Below are positions 36,498 through 44,461 of a stretch of 64,000 nt of DNA, in pieces. The position numbers and the translations under genes were made by a program. The DNA comes from Pedobacter kyonggii. GTDB taxonomy: Bacteria > Bacteroidota > Bacteroidia > Sphingobacteriales > Sphingobacteriaceae. The notes beneath the pieces were generated by a model. That model was not told where the DNA came from. It made no database searches and worked only from the letters and a program-made list of their open reading frames with translations. Within the stretch, counting starts at the first letter, position 1. Each line of letters starts with the position of its first letter. The stretch covers positions 62,001-126,000 of the forward strand of contig NZ_SIXF01000014.1 of NCBI RefSeq assembly GCF_004310665.1, in the 5' to 3' direction.

Positions 36498-36915
36498 TAC
36501 CAAAATTATTTAGCGGTTGCAATGAAAAATAGTTTCCTGAATCATCTTTAAATAAAGCCTCAGTTCCATAAAACTCTTTGGTTGGCGCTTTTATGAATTC
36601 AACTCCTTTAGCTTTTAATTCTTCGTATGTTGCGAAAATATCGTTGCAGGTAAGCACGCCACAGCCGAAAATCCCTTTTTTGATCAATCCTATCAATGTT
36701 TCTGCTACATCCTTTGGAAATATTTTACTAACGGTAACAGGAAACAATACTAGCTGCAAATCGGGCTGCTCTGGTGGCGACACGGTTAGCCAACGGCTTT
36801 CTGGCCCCATCGGGATATCATCCACAAGTTTAAAGCCCAATTTGTTTACATAAAAGTCATAAGCACTATCCTGGTTCAGGACATGAATGTTGGTGATGGT
36901 CATTTTGGTAATCAT
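36481..36915 (-). CDS. VOC-superfamily (glyoxalase/bleomycin-resistance-like) protein
   Basis: The 144-residue cytoplasmic protein shows the paired beta-alpha-beta-beta-beta modules of the VOC fold: ITNIHVLNQDSAYDFYVNKL at the N terminus, RWLTVSPPEQPDLQLVLFPV in the middle, and DIFATYEELKAKGVEFIKAP with TEALFKDDSGNYFSLQP at the end. Members bind metal and act on small molecules such as glyoxal adducts or antibiotics; the substrate cannot be told. A second in-frame Met at residue 5 is also a possible start. It lies 73 bp after the AraC gene and overlaps the DUF1569 gene. Confidence 0.85.
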   Translation of the reverse strand: MITKMTITNIHVLNQDSAYDFYVNKLGFKLVDDIPMGPESRWLTVSPPEQPDLQLVLFPVTVSKIFPKDVAETLIGLIKKGIFGCGVLTCNDIFATYEELKAKGVEFIKAPTKEFYGTEALFKDDSGNYFSLQPLNNFGNENSI

Positions 36916-36988
36916 GGTTCTCAGTTTAATTTTATAAATGTTGAACCAAATCTCCGCAATGATTTAAACAATCACTTCTTCATAATTG

Positions 36989-37411
36989 CTATTTTTCAAA
37001 CCAGCCATGTTGCAGGGCAAAGCAACTTGGCACGAAAGAAACCGGAGATTTTTTAATGGCTAATTTTAATTGCTGCATCTGTGCCTGATAACTTGAAGGA
37101 GATACACCTACATTGCGTTTAAAAAGTCCGCTAAACGAAGTTAAGCTATCAAATCCTACCAGGAAGCAAGTTTCAGAAACGCTTTTATCTTCACGCAATA
37201 GCTGCTGGGCTTTTTCAATTCTTACCCATGTAAGGTATTGATGTGGTGTTTTAGCATAAATGGTTTTGAAAAGCCTGGTGAAATGAAATTTAGAAAAACA
37301 CGCTTCATCAGAAATGTAACTAAGATCTATTCTTTCAGCATAATTTTTATCGATGAAAAGTTTTGCCTGAACAATCCGTCGATATAGGTAAACTTTTGGA
37401 TATTGCTCCAT
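36989..37411 (-). CDS. AraC-family transcriptional regulator, DNA-binding domain only
   Basis: A 140-residue protein consisting almost entirely of an AraC double helix-turn-helix: AKLFIDKNYAERIDLSYISD, SKFHFTRLFKTIYAKTPHQY, KAQQLLREDKSVSETCFLVG and FSGLFKRNVGVSPSSYQAQM. No ligand-binding domain is present, as in MarA-size regulators. It precedes the VOC and DUF1569 genes on the same strand and may control them. Confidence 0.88.
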   Translation of the reverse strand: MEQYPKVYLYRRIVQAKLFIDKNYAERIDLSYISDEACFSKFHFTRLFKTIYAKTPHQYLTWVRIEKAQQLLREDKSVSETCFLVGFDSLTSFSGLFKRNVGVSPSSYQAQMQQLKLAIKKSPVSFVPSCFALQHGWFEK

Positions 37412-37536
37412 AATCGGTAAACGGTCTAATTTTTCGGTTTTAGAAAGTTACGAAAATTTTAAGCGCTACCTGATACAAATGATGAAAAGAATAGATTTGG
37501 CAGGTATTGTTAAATAAGAAGAATTTTTTTTTAATG

Positions 37537-37568
37537 CAATAAGCCTCACATTTCTGTGAGGCTTATTG
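37537..37568 (-). other. Perfect 14-bp hairpin directly after the tRNA
   Basis: CAATAAGCCTCACA (37537-37550) pairs perfectly with TGTGAGGCTTATTG (37555-37568) around a 4-nt loop. It begins at the base next to the tRNA discriminator. On the tRNA strand it is followed by GCATTAAAAAAAAA, not by a U-run, so it may be a processing or stability element rather than a classical terminator. Confidence 0.6.
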
Positions 37569-37641
37569 TGATCCCGCTGGGATTCGAACCCAGGACCACT
37601 ACATTAAAAGTGTAATGCTCTACCAGCTGAGCTACGGAATC
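37569..37641 (-). tRNA. tRNA-Lys (anticodon UUU)
   Basis: A 73-nt cloverleaf on the minus strand: acceptor GATTCCG pairs with CGGGATC, D arm GCTC...GAGC, anticodon loop CTTTTAA with anticodon TTT, and the T arm with GGTTCGAATCC. The discriminator base is A and the 3' CCA is not encoded. Confidence 0.97.
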
Positions 37642-37911
37642 ATTTTGTCCCTTTCGAGGCTGCGAAGTTAGAAATTAAATTCATTCCCGCAAAGAACAAG
37701 GTCAATCTATTTAATAAAAACTTAACCTTAATTAAACAAAACAGCGCTAAATATTTAGAGATCATGTTGTTAAATACGATCAGAAATTTTATTATTTATT
37801 TATTTTTCCACCCTCTTTGTCATCAAAACCGATATATAACATAAAAATGATGTTTTAACACCTCAAAACCTATTTTGCATCTACCCTCGTTTTTCACTAC
37901 AAAAGCATAGA

Positions 37912-38055
37912 TTGAAAACAATAAACATATCAAACGTTTGCGCGGAGTTAGCCATGCTTTTAGACAAAACCTTAAAAGAATGTGGCGTACAAATGGCTAT
38001 AGAAAAAGTGACAGGAAAAGTAGTGCCTTTTCCTGATGAAATTTTGAATAAATAA
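37912..38055 (+). CDS. Possible small protein
   Basis: A 47-residue frame starting with TTG at 37912: KTINISNVCAELAMLLDKTL, KECGVQMAIEKVTGKVVPFP, DEILNK. The frame is open upstream without an ATG; the first ATG inside (37954) leaves 33 residues. Amphipathic composition and natural codon use argue for coding, and a strong hairpin with a run of seven T follows 26 bp later. No family recognised. It could also be the tail of a lost gene. Apart from this, 37642-37911 holds nothing recognised. Confidence 0.3.
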   Translation: MKTINISNVCAELAMLLDKTLKECGVQMAIEKVTGKVVPFPDEILNK

Positions 38056-38080
38056 ATGCATTTATATAACAATGAAGAGC

Positions 38081-38123
38081 AAAATCCGTCTCTTAAACAA
38101 TAATTTATGAGACGGATTTTTTT
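38081..38123. terminator. Bidirectional Rho-independent terminator
   Basis: AAAATCCGTCTC (38081-38092) pairs perfectly with GAGACGGATTTT (38109-38120), loop 16 nt. On the plus strand it runs into TTTTTTTC; on the minus strand into TTTTGCTC. It ends the GH30-GH35-GH5 transcript and the small plus-strand unit. Confidence 0.8.
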
Positions 38124-38131
38124 CTTACACC

Positions 38132-39190
38132 TTATAAACCCCAGCCATATCTGATACGGGTTAATCCCGATTGATTGGTAGTTGTTAAGGTAATATTTGT
38201 TCCGCTTCCGCCACGGTTCTGAATACTGTAACTATCATTATCTCTAAGCCCTGGCCAGTACACACTGGCAACTTTATCGTTCCTAAATACATTGGTAGAA
38301 CCAACTATATAGGCAATTTCATTATCGCTACCAACCGAACCGGTATAATTTTTACCCGTAGTCATGGCTGCACCATATTCGGTAACCACGGTACGGCTTG
38401 CATAATTACCGAAACGGCTTCGCCAGTCAGCTTCCCAGGCCGATTGTGTTCTGGTAGACCAAAATGCATAATTATGCAGGGATAAGAGGCAGCTCGAAAA
38501 GCGGCTATCTGCACCAACAGCTGTTACATTTTCCGAATAGCCGGTACCACCTAAAAGAATCCGGCCTTTGCTTACATTGGGGTAACGGGAAAGCCATTCG
38601 GCATAAATAGTGGTTAGTTGGGCCAATGTATAACCATGCGGCTCATTCATGGGCTCGAAATACACGTTTGCATTACTTCCATATTTGTTAACTACAGTTT
38701 GCCACATGGCCCAAAACTGAGTAGTGTCATCGATAGTGCCATTACGGGAAGATGCACTCTCCCAATAAGCCAAAATCACTTTCATGTTTTTGCTTAATGC
38801 ACGATCTATTGCGCCAGTATATGCATCCCACCACGAATCGGATACACTTGGCGGATTAATTGGTAACCTTACTGTATTTACACCTGGCATGTTATTTTGA
38901 AAACCCGTTAATATCGCATTTGCCTTTGCCGATACGGTGGTGTAATCATCACCAGCGGTTAAGCCTGAGGGGATTACCCAGCCATCAACAAAATTGTCGC
39001 GGCCATCCGCCCAATTTACGCCTGCAATGCCTGCAGCACCAACCGATTCTACATTTAATTTCTGAGCATCTGTAACATCCGTTTTATCAATTTCGAGCGG
39101 AGTTTCTGTAATTAATTCTTTTTTTTCACAGCCCATTAAGCACACGCTTAACATAACAGCCATTGTTGCAATTGACGTTTTAATTTTCAT
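38132..39190 (-). CDS. GH5-family lipoprotein glycosidase, possible endo-beta-1,6-galactanase
   Basis: The 352-residue protein has a lipoprotein signal (LMGC, lipid Cys21), so it is probably anchored at the outer membrane, and a GH5 TIM barrel: GVNTVRLPINPP, FEPMNEPHGYT with acid/base Glu183, LLSLHNYAFW with the conserved His, and VVTEYGA with nucleophile Glu271. GH5 is very diverse; I cannot assign the subfamily. I recall an endo-beta-1,6-galactanase of Streptomyces avermitilis in GH5, which would suit the GH30 and GH35 partners here. It is the last gene of the second glycan operon, 59 bp after the GH35 gene, and is followed by a strong terminator. Confidence 0.85.
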   Translation of the reverse strand: MKIKTSIATMAVMLSVCLMGCEKKELITETPLEIDKTDVTDAQKLNVESVGAAGIAGVNWADGRDNFVDGWVIPSGLTAGDDYTTVSAKANAILTGFQNNMPGVNTVRLPINPPSVSDSWWDAYTGAIDRALSKNMKVILAYWESASSRNGTIDDTTQFWAMWQTVVNKYGSNANVYFEPMNEPHGYTLAQLTTIYAEWLSRYPNVSKGRILLGGTGYSENVTAVGADSRFSSCLLSLHNYAFWSTRTQSAWEADWRSRFGNYASRTVVTEYGAAMTTGKNYTGSVGSDNEIAYIVGSTNVFRNDKVASVYWPGLRDNDSYSIQNRGGSGTNITLTTTNQSGLTRIRYGWGL

Positions 39191-39249
39191 AGGTAATGAT
39201 TTAATATTTGGTTAGTGGGGCGTTAACCAGAAGAAAATCGAAATGTGAT

Positions 39250-41088
39250 TTATTTTTTTAGTTCATTTAAAATAGCTTTATCTAAACTGCTTAATGTATC
39301 TTGTTTAGGTTTAAGCAGTTCGAAAACTACAATTTCATTCTTTCCCTTTTTAAGCCATTCTGCAGGCAAATAAATGGTCTGTTGTGGCCCGATAGCCCAA
39401 TATTTACCTAAATTATGTCCATTAACCCAAACCAGTCCTTTTCCCCACTGGCGCATATCCAAATAAGTGTCGGCAACTTTCGTTAAATTAAAGGAAGCCG
39501 ATTTAAGCACCGCCGCAGACTGGCTATTTACTTTTGGCTGTATTTTTTGGGCATTTATTTTATCAAATGGCAAGGGATATATTTTCCATGATTTAATCTC
39601 TTTACCATTAAAAGTTACATTTTTGGTAATCCCTTTGTTGTTTTTAAGCAGGTAAGGACCAAAATTAATTCTACCCATGTTTTCAACTAAAATATCAAGT
39701 TGTACATTGCCAGCGGGAAGATTAACGACCAAACTATCTTGATAAAGTCGTCTATCTAAAACACCCGCAAGTTTTTTATTGATATATACTAATCCATAAT
39801 CGCGCAGTTCGTTGATTTTAATCACACCTTTGCGCCCACCTTTTATTGTGCTGTTGTATAATACAAAACCATAAGGTTGGTTAAGGGCTTCGAAGGTTAG
39901 TGGTTGTTCACTTAATTGAGGTTTCCCAACCAGGTTAAAGATATTTGTTGATTTAGTAAAAGTAATTACTGGCAATGCAGCTGCCGGCTTGGCGGCAGGT
40001 ACAACAGGAAGTGTTTGGTTTGCTGGCAAATTCTTTTTAATCGCTTCGCGGAAAAGCATAAATTTTGGCGTTGCATTACCTGCCTCATCTAATGGTGCAT
40101 CATAATCATAACTACTAATCTGCGGTTCGTAAGCTGTAGAATCGTTATAATTTGCCCCATTCATAAAACCTCTGGTTGTACCGCCATGAAACATGTACAT
40201 GTTAATAGAAATCCCTCCTTTAAGTACGGTATCTAATTTATCGGCATACGTTTTTGGATCTACCTGATGGTGTTTTGTACCCCACCAATCGAACCAGGCC
40301 GGATACCATTCTGGCACAAAATAAGGTCCGGTACCATTGTTATATTTATTGATCAGCGTTCTGATCTGAGCAGGATTATCGATGCCATTTACACCTGGAA
40401 GCAAACCAGCTAAATGACCACCTTCTAATGCAGGAACAGGATCGCAGGTAGAAAGTACGCCGTCAAAACCAGCATCCTTAAAGAGCTGGGCATTGATCTT
40501 CAGATATTCTTTGTCATTTCCGTAAGAACCATACTCGTTTTCTACCTGTACCATTAAGATGTTTCCTCCATGGTTAATCTGCAATGGCGCTAAACGTTTA
40601 CCAATCTCTGTAAGGTATTCTTTATATTCTTTTAAATATTGTGCTTCTTTACTCCTTACCTGTAAACCTTTAATGTTCTGTAACCAAAATGGATAACCAC
40701 CGAACTCCCATTCGGCACATACATATGGACTAGGGCGAAGCAATACCCATAATCCTTCTTCTTTTGCGATACGTACAAATTCGGCAATATCATTATTACC
40801 AGAAAAATCAAACTGATCTTTCTGCGGTTCATGTACATTCCAAAATACATAGGTACCAATGGTATTTAAGCCCATCGCTTTAGCCATTTTCATTCTATCA
40901 CGCCAGGCTTCTCTTGGTATGCGGGGATAATGCATTTCACCTGAAATGATCTGAAAGGGTTTATTATCCAGCAGAAAAACAGAATCTGCAAGTTTAAAAG
41001 TGTGCTGAGCCTGTGCAAAGACACCAAAGCTGGAAAAACAAGTAATTAAAATTACTGCAATCTTCAGGAATTTGAGGGTAGGTTTCAT
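39250..41088 (-). CDS. GH35 beta-galactosidase, second copy
   Basis: A 612-residue secreted enzyme (signal peptide about 1-26, ending VFAQ) with acid/base Glu185 in VQVENEYGSY and nucleophile Glu260 in VPEWYPAWFDWWG. It is nearly collinear with the GH35 at 7085-8926, with identical stretches such as RPSPYVCAEWEFGGYP and INMYMFHGGTTR, and by eye about two thirds of residues identical in the barrel. The two probably arose by duplication and now serve the two loci. It sits between GH30 and GH5 genes and would remove terminal beta-galactose from products of those endo-enzymes. Confidence 0.93.
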   Translation of the reverse strand: MKPTLKFLKIAVILITCFSSFGVFAQAQHTFKLADSVFLLDNKPFQIISGEMHYPRIPREAWRDRMKMAKAMGLNTIGTYVFWNVHEPQKDQFDFSGNNDIAEFVRIAKEEGLWVLLRPSPYVCAEWEFGGYPFWLQNIKGLQVRSKEAQYLKEYKEYLTEIGKRLAPLQINHGGNILMVQVENEYGSYGNDKEYLKINAQLFKDAGFDGVLSTCDPVPALEGGHLAGLLPGVNGIDNPAQIRTLINKYNNGTGPYFVPEWYPAWFDWWGTKHHQVDPKTYADKLDTVLKGGISINMYMFHGGTTRGFMNGANYNDSTAYEPQISSYDYDAPLDEAGNATPKFMLFREAIKKNLPANQTLPVVPAAKPAAALPVITFTKSTNIFNLVGKPQLSEQPLTFEALNQPYGFVLYNSTIKGGRKGVIKINELRDYGLVYINKKLAGVLDRRLYQDSLVVNLPAGNVQLDILVENMGRINFGPYLLKNNKGITKNVTFNGKEIKSWKIYPLPFDKINAQKIQPKVNSQSAAVLKSASFNLTKVADTYLDMRQWGKGLVWVNGHNLGKYWAIGPQQTIYLPAEWLKKGKNEIVVFELLKPKQDTLSSLDKAILNELKK

Positions 41089-41218
41089 TTAAGATATATT
41101 TAATATTTAAAAAGTTAAAAGCATAGTTTTCCCATATCGATTTGTAAAGTGCTTTTCAGCTCAAAACAAAATGATTGAGATAAAAAATAAAGAGCTGTAT
41201 AATTACAGACTAAGAAAA

Positions 41219-42736
41219 TTAATTACTAAGTATGGTGGTTACAGATTTAGCAGGAACACGAACACGTTTCGTATCCTTATATTGTTTATAGGGTGATAAA
41301 TTGTATTCGGCTGAAGTAACATAGGTTTGTACAAAACTTTGCTTATTCCCTTTTACATCGATATCCAGATCAAGATCGTTTTCTGAAGGGTTAACGGCTA
41401 CCGTTACGAGCTTTTTATTTTGGAGGTAAGACGATACATACACCTGTGGTACTTTTTCTTCAATTGTTTTAACCTGAAGCCGCTTACTACCAGCACCAAT
41501 AAAACGGCTATAATTGCCTAAAGCCCATAACATTTTACTATCGTACACCTGCCCGTCGGTTTTATTTTTATCGATATAAACCAGTCCGTCTTTATAATCG
41601 CCTGTTGATACGGCTAGCCACCATTGCCATGATGTAGCATTGGATATCACCAGATCATGATGGATTAACCTTGCAATAAACAAAGCGGTTACCATACCCA
41701 GATCGCGCTTTTCGCCTTTCAGCACATCATCACCCAACACACAATATTCAGACATCCAATACCTTAAACCTGGTATCTGGGCTACTGCTTCCGCTGTTTT
41801 TTTACGGGTATTTATAAATTTTTGTTCAGGGCTTGTTGTAAAATAGCTATGAGCAGAAATAGATTGATCTATGTTAGAAAGATTGCCAACATAATTCGGA
41901 GATGCAGCATTAAAAAACTGATACACCTGATTTCCCTTTGCCTCATTTCCATTATCATATAAATAATCAAGCTGACCTGCTTCTCCTATCTGTATTTTGG
42001 TTTTGATCTTATTTTTAGCGAAAGCATCATTTACACCTTTATAAAGCTGGGCCAATTCGGTATTGTTATATGGGCAGCCTTCCTGTTTGTGCTCATTCCA
42101 TTTCCACTGTGGCTCATTTGCAGGGCTGAGGTAATCAAGTTCTATGCCTGTTGTTTTTTTTATTCCATTAATTGTAGCTACGAGATCAGCAGAAAACTCG
42201 GGAAGTTTATCAAAATTCAGGTTGCAGTTACCATCGGTAGAATATGCTTTTCCGTTTTTGGTAAAAAGCACATGTGGACTGTTTACGAAGCCAATAAACT
42301 GTTTTACACCACGGGTTTTAGCAGCCTTTAAAAACCAGGTTTGTCCTGGCATTGCGTTCCAATCATAACTACCATCTGGTTGCAGAAAAGCATATTGACG
42401 ACGCCATTCGTCGCCAATATCGCTTGCCTTACCTTGGGCGGCACTGCCACCACCAATACTGAAACGCCACATGTTAAGGCCAATGCCAAGGGGCTGACCT
42501 GTTTTGATTAGTTGCGTACTAAAAAGCAAATCAGCCATCTTATCTTTTTTCGCTGCTGGCCATAATCCGGCAAATTGACAAGTCCATGCATCAGAAGCAC
42601 CGAAGCCTTCTATTGATTGAAATTGAACCAATGGGTCAATTTCAATCTTTACAGTTTGTTGTGCCTCAGCATTACCATAGCAAAACAAGGAAATGCAAGT
42701 AAGAAAGTAGCCGATTTGTTTATAATACTTTATCAT
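41219..42736 (-). CDS. GH30-family glycosidase, possible endo-beta-1,6-galactanase
   Basis: The 505-residue protein has a signal peptide (about 1-26, ending AEAQ), a TIM barrel and a C-terminal beta-sandwich (KLVTVAVNPSENDLDLDIDV). Conserved parts are IEGFGASDAWTCQFAGLWP near the N terminus, SPANEPQWKWN with acid/base Glu208, and RYWMSEYCVLGDD with nucleophile Glu330. The N-terminal wording is of the Glyco_hydr_30_2 type, the group that includes fungal and bacterial endo-beta-1,6-galactanases, rather than of glucosylceramidases or xylanases. It begins 19 bp after SusD, so it belongs to the same operon. Substrate is inferred. Confidence 0.85.
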   Translation of the reverse strand: MIKYYKQIGYFLTCISLFCYGNAEAQQTVKIEIDPLVQFQSIEGFGASDAWTCQFAGLWPAAKKDKMADLLFSTQLIKTGQPLGIGLNMWRFSIGGGSAAQGKASDIGDEWRRQYAFLQPDGSYDWNAMPGQTWFLKAAKTRGVKQFIGFVNSPHVLFTKNGKAYSTDGNCNLNFDKLPEFSADLVATINGIKKTTGIELDYLSPANEPQWKWNEHKQEGCPYNNTELAQLYKGVNDAFAKNKIKTKIQIGEAGQLDYLYDNGNEAKGNQVYQFFNAASPNYVGNLSNIDQSISAHSYFTTSPEQKFINTRKKTAEAVAQIPGLRYWMSEYCVLGDDVLKGEKRDLGMVTALFIARLIHHDLVISNATSWQWWLAVSTGDYKDGLVYIDKNKTDGQVYDSKMLWALGNYSRFIGAGSKRLQVKTIEEKVPQVYVSSYLQNKKLVTVAVNPSENDLDLDIDVKGNKQSFVQTYVTSAEYNLSPYKQYKDTKRVRVPAKSVTTILSN

Positions 42737-42755
42737 TGATGGTTAAATTGTCTTA

Positions 42756-44456
42756 TTAATAACCTGGGTTTTGCTGTAATTTACCTCCAGAGGCTAAAAT
42801 CTCGGCCCTTGGTATTGGCAACCAATAATGTTTGGTTTCAAACTTACGCCCATCTAAAGCAACTTTAGGTGTATAAGTAAACGCAGTACCTGTTTTGGTA
42901 ATAATCATTCCAGCAGCAGGTTTGTTTTCAGTTACATCTGCAATTTTCCATCTTCTTACATCGTAAAAACGATGCTCTTCGAAAGCAAGCTCTACCCTAC
43001 GCTCATAACGAACCGCATCGCGCATTTGTGTTTGGGTAAGCCCTACGGCCAATGCAGGCATATTCACACCTGGCCTTGCTCTTACCATATTAATAGCCTG
43101 CCTTGCCGACATTGTTGATCCGGAAGGAACAGCATCAGGGCCATAAGCTTCGTTTGCCGCTTCTGCATAATTAAGCAAAATTTCTGCATATCTAAAATAA
43201 ATCCAAGGCTGAAACCCTGCATTACCCCAAGGGTTTTGCAATGGATATGCATCATTCATGAATTTTTTAAGGTAATAACCTGTTTTGGTTGTATTCCAGT
43301 TATCATTTCCATCTTTACTATCTTTTCCTCCCGGAATAAAGGTTTCTACATTACGTTCACGATATGCTGCGCCATTGTATAAAATGGTTGCTGCAAAACG
43401 CGGATCACGGTCTTTGTAAGGTTCGTTGCTATCGTAACCAGATGTAGGATCGGTAATGGCTTTACCATTGGCCATTTCGTAATCATCTACCAGGTTTTGC
43501 ATTGGAAGATTTCCTCCCCAACCGCCATAACCGTTTGGCCCGTTGGCAATTTCTAAATGGGTATGGTTTGCATTTTTTGTAAACAACCTCGCAAAAATAA
43601 TTTCATTGCTTTGGTCGGTTAAGAATAAATTTCCATAACCGCCCGTGTAAATTCCATATTTATTTAGAGAAATAACTGCTTGAGCTGCCGTAACAGCTGC
43701 CTGCCAGGTACCCGCATTATACAACGGACTAGCAGCATATAAAAGCAAGCGGGATTTTAGCGCAAGTGCAGCGCCTTTTGTTGCCCTTCCTACCATCCAG
43801 CTACTGCTATTATCCAAAGGTAAATCTGCCGCGGCCTGATCTAGCTGTGCCGCTACATAATCTATAGATTCTTTAATCGACGCGCGCTGAAACAGTGCTG
43901 GATCCTGTAAATTATCGGTCAGGTTCGTTACCTTATCGCCCATTAAAACTACGCCACCATAATTCCTAATTAAATCCTGATAACGGAAGGCCTTAATAAA
44001 CTTAAGCTCCGCAACTAATTGTTTTTTATGTGTTGCACTCATTCCAATTTTACCAAGCACTTCGAGTGCATAATTACATTCTCTGATACTTTTGTAGCTC
44101 CTTCCCCAATATACACCAGCACTGCCTAAATTTTCAGGTGCCAGCTGTCCTCTTTGAATCAACCAGGTGGCATCATCATTATTATAAATAGATTCATCGG
44201 TAAATGAGCTCCACATGCTATATTCAAAACCTCTGCCAAAACCAGGTGCAGAGCCGTCGGCTTCTTTATCCTGTAATCTACTGGCAATATAGCGATTGGT
44301 TACATAAGCCTCAAAAACAGCCGTATCTGTTTCTATTGCAGATGTAGAGATCCGATCTGTTGGTTCTACATTTAAAAAATCTTTTTTACAGCCTACAATA
44401 CTCGTTGAGATAAGAGACAGGCCTAAAAGTGATATATATATTGATTTGTTCTTCAT
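42756..44456 (-). CDS. SusD/RagB-family outer-membrane lipoprotein
   Basis: A 566-residue lipoprotein (signal ending SIVGC, lipid Cys23, then KKDFLNVEPTDRIS). The helical core (KFIKAFRYQDLIRNYGGVVL, RATKGAALALKSRLLLYAAS) and the C-terminal SusD signature (RYERRVELAFEEHRFYDVRR, WLPIPRAEI, ending NPGY) are complete. It forms the lid for the SusC encoded 5 bp upstream. Ligand inferred from the GH30, GH35 and GH5 genes downstream. Confidence 0.95.
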   Translation of the reverse strand: MKNKSIYISLLGLSLISTSIVGCKKDFLNVEPTDRISTSAIETDTAVFEAYVTNRYIASRLQDKEADGSAPGFGRGFEYSMWSSFTDESIYNNDDATWLIQRGQLAPENLGSAGVYWGRSYKSIRECNYALEVLGKIGMSATHKKQLVAELKFIKAFRYQDLIRNYGGVVLMGDKVTNLTDNLQDPALFQRASIKESIDYVAAQLDQAAADLPLDNSSSWMVGRATKGAALALKSRLLLYAASPLYNAGTWQAAVTAAQAVISLNKYGIYTGGYGNLFLTDQSNEIIFARLFTKNANHTHLEIANGPNGYGGWGGNLPMQNLVDDYEMANGKAITDPTSGYDSNEPYKDRDPRFAATILYNGAAYRERNVETFIPGGKDSKDGNDNWNTTKTGYYLKKFMNDAYPLQNPWGNAGFQPWIYFRYAEILLNYAEAANEAYGPDAVPSGSTMSARQAINMVRARPGVNMPALAVGLTQTQMRDAVRYERRVELAFEEHRFYDVRRWKIADVTENKPAAGMIITKTGTAFTYTPKVALDGRKFETKHYWLPIPRAEILASGGKLQQNPGY

Positions 44457-44461
44457 GGTGT

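Noticed and set aside
26381-37944. CAAACGTTTGCGCG occurring near 26380 and near 37929
   Set aside because: Two copies of a short palindrome with no common context; chance cannot be excluded and one lies inside a possible coding frame.
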